From positions 69,598,223-69,662,222 of the forward strand of contig NC_087062.1 in NCBI RefSeq assembly GCF_963678635.1: a stretch of DNA of 64,000 bases. Direction: 5' to 3'. The notes under the pieces were generated by a model. The model saw only the letters and a program-made list of their open reading frames with translations, was not told the DNA's origin and searched no databases. Both the position numbers and the translations under genes were made by a program. Shown in pieces: positions 13,101-24,600 of this stretch; the first letter of the stretch is position 1; the number at the start of each line of letters is the position of its first letter. This DNA is from Symsagittifera roscoffensis (Eukaryota > Xenacoelomorpha > Acoela > Convolutidae).

Positions 13101-15654
13101 GAAAATTTTTATACTTTTTCGAAAACGCTTACGCAAAACAAAAAAAATATCTTGTTTCACACAAAAATGTCCGGTTGATGAAATTTATGCAATCTGCAGA
13201 ACTAGCTGGTGTTCTCGACTCTTTGACCTTGAGTGACTCTACTGCGACCTCACTCACTATCAGTGGATTTGGAGTGACCTCTGGAAGCTTCACCTCACTA
13301 AAGATTACTCTTCAAGGGATCTAGTTTGCAATATGTCCACATTTCCAAAGCAATCAATATTTGACGCTTTTTCTACTTAATATCATTATAAACTGAAGTT
13401 GAAGAAATTTTTCAATTTTCAAAGCGATTGCATTTTTTGATTTCCTTGTAACAATTGAGACATAAACAACAGTGACAAATGGTGTTTTATTTTAACTAAG
13501 AAGGAAAGGAAATATATATTAGATACTTTTATTATCTTTAGAACGAAAGTATGCAATAAAAAAGCCTCAAAGTTTGTTTTATAATTCGGCCAGTTGGTCG
13601 TTTCACAAAAATTTTTAAAATCAAAAATCAAAAACCGATCTCAAAGAACAAGAAAGCTCGATTATTTTCGCTCTGTTATTTTCTATCGCAGCTGCGTTTT
13701 GAAACACAGCAATTTTGTGGAGATATTGATAACTAATCGACTACCCCTTCAGGAGCTTGCGCGGCCGATAACTCACCCCATCAGTATGACTCAACTGACT
13801 CGACAATGACCTTTGGAGGTCTTGTCGAGGCATGCAGCTACACCGTAGCCTACTATGCTGTCTGCGAGGCTGAAAACAACGAAGTGTCAGCCCAAGTTGA
13901 CGTTACCACTGTTTTCACAACTGGTGAGTGTTTTTATAGCTAAGCAACCAGAGACGTTTTCCGAAAGTTAATTATTTAAGCTTAACAAACTGACCCTGCA
14001 AATCCGCTCATGCGAAGTTTGAACCGAAAACCGTATGTTTGCTAGCAATCTTCACTGCCGCTTGCGCTGTAATGAAATCTGTATGTGATATCTATCACAA
14101 CAAGAATTGTTAGAAACATAAGGGCGGTGTAAGCCGTTTTTATTAGTTCGATGGAAAACTCAGATCGGTTCTCGCCTTATGTCGAGGATAAAAGGGTCGG
14201 ACGATGTCACGCTGAGACGGTCGAATGGTTAAAACGGTCAGAGTAACGTCCGGCGATGGGACAAGCAGGGATGAATTGTGATTCGAATCCGATTAGGACA
14301 TGGGTCAAACATAGAACATAGTATGGTGATATCCAGGGGGTGGATCTAGAATTTTTTGAGAGAATTTTCAAAAACTGCTAGTAAACTTTGCCGACCTTTT
14401 TTTTCGTGGTGGCTAAACTGACTTTTTGAGCACTTCCAGAACAATATACAGACCCCATTTTGACAATTTTTTTTTGATGTTTTAGTTGTTAAGGAAAACA
14501 AAATAGCGGAACTGTTTTTGAGTTTCGAATCTGATTGTAAGACCAAAAAACATAATAGAAAATATCAATCTAAAAAATTATGATTTTTTGAAATCTATTT
14601 TCGGGACTTATCTTGTGAAATGTTTTGCAACAGAATGGTTTAACGGCACGAAGAAAAATTTTGTACGAGAGAACCGTCGCTAAATTTCAAATTGCTTTTT
14701 TTATCCTAAAGAAAACCACTTTAGTTAGCGAAAGAAAAAAAAAGTCGGCCAAAAAGCCAGAGAAATTTCGGATGTTAACACTACAAGAAGTCAACCTCTG
14801 AGAATGACGTGAACTTTGTTTTGGAGTTCCTTGACGTTGGCGTTTCATTTTTGCCTCAAAAAAATCTAGAAGTATTCCTGAAATCGAAACTTTTTTTGCG
14901 ATGACATTTAAAATGCAGCAATTTTTAACTAGTGAAGCGGTTTTAAATTTCCAAAAAATTTTCGGTTTCAATTACAAACAAAAATAAATTGACTCAAGCT
15001 ATTCCTAATTGTTTATACGCCATACAGTTTACCCAAAAGTACCATAAATGTCAAAATTTTCAGTTTTTTGGAAATTTTGCCTTGGGTTTCATATCTCCGA
15101 TTTGAGAACAAAACAATTTAAAAATTGCTAATATCAGCTTTCGAGCTAAACTGAAATTCAAACCCCCTTGATTTTCATATCTCCGATTTGAGAAAAAAAA
15201 TTTGTAAGTTGCTAATATCAGCTGCCGAGCTAAACTGAAACTCAAACCCCCTAACTGGAAAAAAAAACAAAAAAAAGACACAGAGACCAAACAAACTGAT
15301 TAAACGGGAAATAAATCTCTTGGTCCTCTTGATCAGTTCAGGGACTTCATTACCTTTGCCTCCTGAAATTTGTAACTTCGAAAAATTTAACTTTGGCAAT
15401 TGATTTTTTATTCGAGTTTATTTGACATTTGGTTCATTTGCTACCTGAATCTAGATTTCCAGGGTTTCTCATCACAACCAACAGTCACCGCAGATATTCA
15501 CCCTTTTTATAAAGAACTTTAAGGGGACGCTAAAAAGAGTTTTAGCCGCAATCCGAAAGGGCGTATGGAGTTGGACAGACATAAAAAGCTGATATCAAGA
15601 AACGTTGCAGCTTTTTTTGTTATTTGCTCTTTTTGGCTTCGCTCTCTCTCTCTA

Positions 15655-15687
<33 letters not shown>

Positions 15688-18600
15688 ATTTTTTTTTCCA
15701 GTGATTAGTGGGTGTGAAAATATAAATTACTCATCAAACCGGATAGACATCTGGGATGTACAAGGCCCATGACCATCCAAATAATGATTATACCGCTTTT
15801 AGAAAAAAATACCGCATTTCCTTCCATTATTCGCTACCTCGATACAATTGCTTGTCGATCCTTGCTTGAGTCAATTCCAATTCTGCCAACTCCAATAATT
15901 CTAGTTTGCTCACCCAACTAGTTCCATCTGATAACGAAATAACTAAGAAACAGTCAAATGTTCCCTCCGGAACTGTTCCAGTTGCAACTACCCCGAATTT
16001 AGTCAAGTCAGCCCAAATAAGTTAACTTGCTAATTCACTGACTGAGACACAGAATCATTTAGCGGGGCATTTTACTCCAGCCCTCTCAGACTTTATTTTC
16101 TTTCAACTAAGACCTTACTGTACTCTTGATCAAACTTACTTGATCTACCTAAGTGTTCAACCCTTTATTTTGCTACACCCTACACAAAGTTCTAACTATT
16201 TGATTCTTCTGACTTTAATGATTCTAAATGCTGCGTTCAAGATAGGTATCTTCAAGTGATTTAGTATATATGAAGTCCAGTTCTACTTTTAATCCAAGTT
16301 ATCTTTAGTCAACCAACTAGTTTTTGTGTTTAGTGAATCAATGACCCCGATTTATTCTGACCTCCAGGGGGTAGAGGAAATTATTTTTAATGGATAGCTA
16401 TTTCCTATTGAGCATTTAAAAATTCCAGTCATACTTTATTCCAATCCCGATCTTCTACCTATCAGGGGAACGTAGTCCGTCAATTAGGGTACTAATTGAG
16501 CCAAAAACCCACCTTTGGAGATTTTGTAAGTATATCGTCTATTCATTGTGTTTAGAAGAGTTAAATACAGTGCTGCAGTCATTTTAATGCCAATTTCTTC
16601 TCAGACTAGTTTTCTCTGGTGTAGTTAGTTTGGCAGAATTATCATAGGTAAGTTCAACCCAAAATTTGCCTCGTTTCGTTCTTATTCATTCCACTACTGC
16701 AACATAGCAACTTCGGAGCTAATTTTTTTAAACTTCTGCTTCCTTCCCCAAAATATCTCTCTCAATTACAAGTAAGGTGAAAGAAACCCGTTTCCAGAAG
16801 TCGGTGCTGGAGAAAATCCAGTTTTTCGGTGTTAACCTTGGGGTTTTTGACGCCTTGTTGGGCCTAAACACCAACAATTTATTCAAAAGGTCACTCGGGG
16901 TCACCCTTGGTCAATCTTTTTGATCTGGTAAGAGTCCCATCCATTTTCTACTTACCAAGTTTGATCTATAACCCATAACTACTTCCCAAGTTATTTTTTT
17001 AGCAGGGTTCATTATAATTTTTACCGCGCAATGGCTACTGACACCGGAAGGAGTCATGGGATGGATTTGATTCGCACAGAAATTTTATTCGCGTAGGAGG
17101 GATTTGTTTCGCGTCTATTTTTGCCATAAAATTATTATACCCTTGCTCATTATTTTGCGTTAATTACTTCTTTCTTGTCTAAGGTTTGTTTTTCCCAAGT
17201 GCTTATAACTTTGGTCCAACTCGGCAGAAATTATACATATTGCACCTCACACTATCTATCACATCCAAAACCTTGGAAGTCGGGATGGAGACTATTCACT
17301 TAGGGCATAAAACAGAAGTAGGGTATGAGTTTCTTAATTTAAATTTTGGTCAAGTAGATCTAAAACAATTAAGTTTGGCTCCATTCCCACCAATAGAGTT
17401 CTGATCGGACTATTTGCATTGCCCGGAATCGTTATCACTTTTGCCAGGGGTCAGCAGGCCCGGATTTTTGCTAACCAAGGTCAAATCATCTGTAGTACTC
17501 ATCTTATGAGCTTCATAGAGTTTGCTTTGCTATTTCCGATTTGGGGGGAGTAAGCCTTGTTCGCCCTCCCCCCACTCTATACGTTTTTTCAGGTGTGGAA
17601 TACTAATTCTATCAAGCTCGAGCTATTTTGAGCTTGAATTTTATTTATTTGCTTTGATACTTAATATATGTTTTTGTGAAAACCAAGCTACGCTCTGCTC
17701 TGTAGCTTTACTATACTGCATGCGATCACTTCATTTAAAACATTCTACGTTGAGATCTTAGTTTGCCGAAAGTATATTCGAATCACCGATCCTACATTGA
17801 ATTACGTTTTTTTTTTTGCGCAAATTTTTAGATGTAAAAATTAATGGTTTCTGATTGTTTGAAATTTTCGCGAAACCAATCAGTCTGTGCCAAGAGAACG
17901 GACCCCAAATTAAACCGAACCAGACATAATTCCTAACTGAATTGAGGCAAGCCAATCGGTGCATATAGTCGGTTGACATTTGTGCGGGGAGTCAACTTTT
18001 AAAAATTTTGTTTCAGACAGGTTTAAAGGCAATCAAATTACTCAGGATTCCGCTTGTTAAGCAAAAAACTTGATCGATTTTGCGTTTCGCGAACTATTTT
18101 GATGAGAAAGTACAAAAATTAGCAGTTAGTGCTGGCCATTTCTCGAGGGCTCGATTCTGTTTTCTATTGCAAACTGACTAAACTTGCTAAATTTGGGAAC
18201 AATCACAGCATCCTGATTACCAGCAGTTTTTGTTATAATTACATTTGTTTTTTGTGTAGCTGCAGAACCAACAAATCCTCCACCTGCGATAACAACCTCT
18301 GGTAAATCACATCAAATCTGATTTTTGCTTGATTTTCTTTGTTTTCTCTCTTGCTTTGAAAATGATCTCATTCTTTTCCATTTTTAATTTCTAACTTTAG
18401 TGTCTGTCGGCCTCAGTTTTCTTTCATACAAACCTTTTGATGGAGTTTTTTTTTTATTTTTATTTGCAATAAAAAGTATTCATTCTTCAATATGCCGATC
18501 TTTTATGCAGCATTAGGTGTATTAAAGATCGGCATATTAGATTGAAGAATGGATATTTTTGTTGCAATTAAATATCACATTTAACACATTTTTGTGAGAT

Positions 18601-21600
18601 TTGAGCCACCAATTTCATACTAACTAGACATGCTACTATCTAACCCACCAGAGCTGATTTTATACAGTACTGATAGCGATGTACTGAAAATAAATATGTG
18701 TTATAATATTACAATGTGTTAATTGTTCCGACTTTCAAAGAAAGTGCGGAAAAATTATGCCTGGGATGGTTTTCGTAATCAATAAATTTTCTACTTCTTA
18801 ACTGAGTTTTTTAATGGTTTTTTATGCATACATTATTGGAGATATTGTTGTCTTGAACTCAAATTCAAAAGGTGTTTCACGTGTAATCATTTTTTGTTTA
18901 AGCTACGTAGTTTTGAATTTTGCTAATTTACTATTTGAGATAATTGAAGGGCGATATAATGCGTTCTTATTACACGTGTAAGCGGCGAAATAATGCATTC
19001 CAATAAATTTGTTGGTGAAAAACTTGATCAATTTTTCAATCAACTAAAAAAAACTTTTCAATTTACCTTAAAGTGCAGTCGGAACTTTCAGGGCATCGCC
19101 CTGCTATTCAAGCAGTCTTGCTTTCATAATATTGTGTGAATTATTGTGTATACTGCACTATCGTTTATATTGAATATTGAAAGCGTATAGATTCAAAATC
19201 AATTGCTTGAGCGGTGAACTGAATTCAGGTTTATCTAGAAACTGTTTGTTGTTCCGACTTTTAAAGAAACTGCGCAAAGTTAATATTTGGTGTGTTTTTT
19301 ATAAAGAGAATTTTTGACTTCTTAACTACGCACTTTTGACAGAACTTTTTTTTATACCATCTTTAAAATACTGTTCTCCTGAGCTCAAAAAAGTTTCTTT
19401 TGTGATCTTTTTTTGTAAATTTGTGGGGGTTTGAAAATTGCTAATTTGGCCAACTTTGGATAATTAACTGGCAGTTTTTTACGTTTTTATAACACGCGTA
19501 AACATTCCAAATTGAAATCGGGCAAATCATTCGGTCATTGTGTTAAAATACAGGAAGCTAAATGCATCCCTTTCTAGTTTATTTTTGCGGATTGGGATAA
19601 GTTGAAAAAATGAAAAACAAACTTCTTTTTTTTTGTCAATCATTTCGTCAGTTTTTCAATTAAGAAACTTTTAAATTAAATCTACAAAGCAGTCAGAACA
19701 TCTAGGGACTCGCCATGATATAAGAGCAGCTGTGTTTCGTATGACGACTGAGAAACATAAACTTTTTGCCCAGTGAAATAAACCGGCCAGTACTGACTCA
19801 AAACTGTAGGGTTAAAGGCTAAAAGTGAATTTTTAAGTATCATAGATAGATATATTATGAGTCGAATAGATAGATACACAGTACAAAATGAATAGACGTA
19901 TGCAAGTGCCGCTTTGTATAGACTAAAGTTGTAGAATAGATAGAGGTATAGAATAGGCACTCAGTTTTGAATTGGAATGTGTCTTATTAAGGATATCGCT
20001 CAACTTGTTGAACGCAAGGCATAAAAGCAACACCCTGTGTCGGGTAAGGTACGGCCATGAGAAATGACATATGACAAAGTGAATATATGAGTACAGGTAT
20101 ATGAACAACATCAATGAACCTAAATATGCGAGCTTCCGAAGGTCGCTTCTTGACATTCCCGCGGGACAAAAAAACTTCATCCTGAAAATAGGGATTGAAT
20201 TTGGCACAGAGATTAACAAAGCAAACTACAGGGTCAGCCTGTATTGAGGGTAAACTGTGAACAAAATTAATACACAAGGATGGCAAAAGAGTTTTAGTAA
20301 CAGAGTTTAGCAGACTGAAGTTTAAGTCTAGTCAGATGTCGGTACGAATTTTGTTTTCTTTTGGCTCATGCATTTTGTTCTTCTTGAATGAACTCACCTG
20401 CTCCTGCGTAGTTATGGCCGCATCACTGACAAAGAAGCTCGAATCGCCTGTGAGGAGAAGTGAGATTGACCACCGGTATGACTGCCGAAGTAGATTGTTC
20501 CCACTTCTCTTCCTCTACTGCTTTGACCGAGTGACGAAGCGGGTCGCCAAAAAACGTTGTGGGCTCTTTGCTGCGATCCAGCGCTCTTGTTTTTTATGAA
20601 CTATTCGGAGCCTGATTGGGATCGAGAGTCACCAGCGCGGCTGTTTTTTTCCCAGTACCGACGCTGGGGTGAGTTTTCGGCTGAAATGAGGTAGGAACGT
20701 GGAGGCCTGATGTCGGCGCGTTTTGGTCAAGTCAATGATCGTCAAGGTCTCTTTCCCCGCGGCGTCCCAAGTAGCATCTGAGTGGGGGTGCGCAGGAACT
20801 GAGATCGGGGTCGAAGACTTATGAGCCGGTGCGTTGTTGCGGTTGAGCACCAGAAGAAGAATCGGCTGTGAGATCGACAACCGTATGGTCTGGACTGGAC
20901 TGGACTGAACCAAAGGGTGGTATGTCGGTAGCGAAGACAAGTGTGGTTTTGGGCAATTTGGCGTTGCGATGTTGCTATTATATCGTCCAGCGTACCCTGA
21001 TTGGCTGAAATGTCGCGAAAGTTGGGATTAGATTTTGGACAAATAAGTTTTTTTTTTCGGTATACTTTTCTTTTGTCTGTACTTTTTTTTTCTCATTTCT
21101 AATCTTGATGATTTTGAATTTCGCGATTTCAAACAGAGGTTTGACAAAATAATGGTCAATAATTTTTCCTTTTCGATCGACGACGTTCGGCGTTCCATTC
21201 GTCAGTTCTCCGAACCGCCGCCTGTTTGCGGAGAACACGTGCATCTCGGGCCACTGCGTCTTCGGTAGCTGCTGTTGTCTCCGGTTTTGGGAGTGGTTCG
21301 TCGACAATCACCGCCGGGTCTGCCAACACATAGTTTGGGATAATGTTGTCCATGAGGCCCACGGCCAAGAAGAACGGTCCAATCCAGGTCTCCCACAAAA
21401 ATTGGGGATTAACTTAGTCTTTCGCCCAGAAATGCGGAATGCCTAATAGGTCAGTCCTGTCTTAATTCTGCGCCATGAAATAGCTCGACCAGTTTTGACT
21501 CAAAACTGTAGGGTTAAATGCTAATGGTAAATTAATAAGTATCAAAGATAGATAGATTAATAGTAGAATAGCTAGATATACTGTACCGAATTAATAGACG

Positions 21601-24600
21601 TTTGCAAACGCCGTTTTGTATAGACTATAGGTTTAGAATAAATAGAGGTAGGGAAAAGGCACTCTGTTTAGAATAGGACTGTATCTTTATAAGGATATCG
21701 CGCAACTGGATAAACGCAAGGCATACCAGCACCACGCTGTGATCGATTAGATATGACCCTGAGAAAGGACATAGGACATAGTGAATACATAAGTGCATAT
21801 GCATGAACAACAAAAATGCACGTAAAACATGCGAGGTACCGAAGGTCGCCTAATGACATCCAGAAAATCAAACTCATTAGATTATATTATCAATTTAAAA
21901 CTACTATCCAGTTTTGAAGCCTTTGTTGGGTACTGGAGCTGTGCTGGAGCTTTGAAACAAATGTTATATAGGGCAAAGAGATGTGTAATCTTGAAGTTTT
22001 TCTGTCTTTTTTTGAGCTGCAAGAGAACTCAATAAATTGATGATATTGAAAAAAATGCTTTACAAAAATGGTAGTGGGAACATTTATTGAACTAAAAAGA
22101 ACTAAACTAAGGAGCAAATTGAAACGTAAGCACCATTACATAATTTTGCCTTCGAAACTTTTTCGTAAGGATAAACCTTTTCCTAATTTTAAACTGTTGA
22201 AATTGTCTTCTTTTTCAGCTTCTATTATCACATCTACTGTGCAACCCATCACAACCACCAGTGGTAATGTATTCGAAATTTACTGAAATAAACGACAGAG
22301 GAGTTTTTTATTTCAGTTTTCTATGAAAAGCTGAACTTTTTTTGCTCAACTTCTTTTTTCTTTTCTTTTTTTTCTTTTGACTAACTTCTACGATCGATGC
22401 AGTAATTTGCATCTGAAAACTTACTAAATTCCAAAAATATTGAGTTCCGATATGTTGACTCCTTTAACTGAAATGTATAAAAAATTTTCACCCACAATCT
22501 TTGTGGGAGAAAATGGGAGTTTGAAAATTGCTTTCTTGACCTGACCGGCCAATAGGCTAGTCTATGCGCCTCTGAGATTTAACATATGAGGCTCAACGCA
22601 CTGAAATGATTTAGCGCAACAAAAATTTGCGCTATCAAATTTACTCCCTGTTGAGGTGAAGCAAGATGATTGGTTCCAAAGACTGTCTACAATTGGCAAT
22701 TTACGAAACTTTTGTATGTGGTAGTGGTCGAAAAATCAAAAAAGCTTATTTGAGACACCTGAAGATACTGTCGGAATAATCAGGGCTTGAAACGAGCAGT
22801 CATTTTTTAAGAATATGTGGTGTTAGCACCTAAAAATTATGCATTAAGCACCTTCGCTAGATAAATGTAGTATTTTCACTTTAATTTTTGCTTATAAAAT
22901 GGGCACAAACTGATAGTTTACCCGAAATCCTTGGTCAAAACAGAAACTTTTCAAAACATAGTCTTTCAGCACATAGTCAAAACATTGTCTTGTCAAAACA
23001 TAGTCTTTCAAAGCATAGTCAAAACATAGTCTTTCAAAACATAGTCAAAGAAAGCATAGTCAAATTATAGTCTTTCAGGGGAGAAATGTCACATCAATGT
23101 TGAATATTTTTCGGCCAACTAAATTGATTTTATGAACTTGGCCAAAACACTGTAATGATCCTTCCCATACAGATCTCAGCCGAAAAGGCCGCTTTAATGT
23201 ACTGAAAATTAATGTAAAATTGTACGAAAAAGAGATATATTGGTTGTCAAGGGGTCGGATCCTTCAGAGTTGAAACAGCAGTAATCGCTCCCCTTAAACC
23301 AGCCCTTGAACTTCAAATACGATTTTAAAAAATTATTTCATAATTTGTTCAAAACTGGATTGGCTGATTATTTTTTTTTTCATTTTTTCTCATTTTTCTT
23401 AGTAATTTGCCACAAAATTTCGAGTAAAGGCCGACAACGTTTCAAAATACATCCCTGATTTGAGCCCGGTTATCAGATAAATCTTCATCAGGGGCGAAAT
23501 TAGGGGGGGGGGGGGTTCCGCCCCACAGGGATTCGATCCCATACCGACCCAAATGGTCCCTTTCTACTATTTTGTGATATCCATTTTTGGCAGACAGTAT
23601 ATACTAAATTTGGGTGGGAGCATATACCAAAAAAAACGCTATGTTTCCAAAAATTCCCATTCCTCCCCCCGCTCGAGAAAATCTTAGATCCGCCCCTGCC
23701 CTGCATGCTAACACACTTTACGATTACTATCAGTTTTTTGTTTTGTAAGCTAACATTTGATACCTCAAGCCTCTGGTCACTCTGAAACCCAAGTTTTATT
23801 CTTGTAGCTCAACTTATCACTTCTACACTGCAGCCAGTACCATCAGCAACAAATACTAATGGTAATTTATAATTATGGTTCCATACTAATCCATCAGCAA
23901 ATAATTTTTCTTCAGTTATTTTTGAGATTTCAAATTGTTTTTGTATTGAAGTATTCAAATAATTTCCGACAAAGGTATGGGGCTAGCTATTGTTTGGAGT
24001 TTCTTTCCTGAGATGAAAATATTTTAGAAAAAATGTTCCTTCCGGTTTCGAATACGGACTATGCTTAGACAGGCTGGATAGCCTTTCATAGATCCTCTGC
24101 TAATAGCAGAAATCACAATTATTTAAGTAAACTGGATTGTTTCCTGAACGCCAAAGAGTTTGTAACTTGTACATTTAGGGTAAATACGAAATCGAAAAAA
24201 CGACCGAAACAAAATATGATGTCAAGTTTCTAGCGCTTGTGACAGGAGTTTCGAATTTAAAACTAGCGACTTTAACATGTCTATCAGTACGACTAATAAG
24301 CCTCAAAAAAATTCAGTCCAAAAAAATTTGCGTGGATTCCCTCATGAATATTCGAATGCGATCAAAAAGTAAGAATAGCTTGTCAACATTAAGTGCAAAA
24401 ATAATTGAGAAATTTTGAAAATATCAAAAAATACGTTGTTGATTGTATGGTAAGCGCTTTTGCCATTTTATGAAGTAGTATTACGAGCCCGGGTTGACCT
24501 CCTTACACTAAAAATGCTTATCATACACTTCCATGCATCAAGTGTGCGGAAAAATGCTTGTCATACAATTTTCATACAATTTCTGAAAAGGGTTGAAAAA

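Larger units (their letters stand above)
13924..18259. other. Intron of 4.3 kb
   Basis: It contains a possible tRNA-like SINE head (14205-14300), a decayed MITE beginning CAGGGGGTGGATCTAG at 14334, a TC microsatellite (15641-15688), and repeated phrases TTTCATATCTCCGATTTGAGAA and CTAATATCAGCT near 15080-15240. The part from 15700 to 17500 is less A/T-monotonous than its surroundings but shows no long frame or motif I recognise. Confidence 0.55.
19774..21859 (-). mobile_element. Non-autonomous LTR retrotransposon (element 3)
   Basis: Two direct repeats of about 382 bp flank a 1.3-kb interior that is visibly more GC-rich than its surroundings. Read on the minus strand the LTRs start TGTCA and end TATTTCA. 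A primer-binding site TGGCGCAGAATTAAG follows the 5' LTR directly at 21475. Flanks CCCAG (left) and TCCAG (right) may be a target duplication with one mismatch. The interior is too short for pol. The only plausible coding relic is a gag-like stretch next to the PBS. This resembles TRIM/LARD-type elements mobilised by a full-length relative. Confidence 0.8.
18302..22218. other. Intron of 3.9 kb holding a hairpin, two R1 repeats and an LTR element
   Basis: It contains the inverted repeat at 18461-18573, R1 copies at about 18724-19130 and 19252-19740, and the LTR element at 19774-21859. The short remaining stretches are AT-rich with nothing supported. Confidence 0.6.
22264..23807. other. Intron with minisatellite and a MITE
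   Basis: It contains the CATAGTCAAAA minisatellite (22946-23080), an R1-end fragment near 22770-22805 (TGTCGGAATAATCAGGGC) and the MITE at 23489-23698. Confidence 0.55.

Noticed and set aside
14205-14300. Functional tRNA gene
   Set aside because: The acceptor ends do not pair and no convincing anticodon stem can be drawn between the A- and B-box-like segments.
15702-15766. Possible exon after the TC tract (TTTTCCAG at 15701)
   Set aside because: It reads ISGCENINYSSNRIDIWD from phase 1 but would leave in phase 0, with no matching acceptor before the phase-1 exon at 18260.
20336-20940. Frames of 87 and 103 codons on opposite strands in GC-richer sequence
   Set aside because: They lie inside LTR element 3, overlap each other on opposite strands and show no recognisable motif. 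Higher GC alone explains their length.
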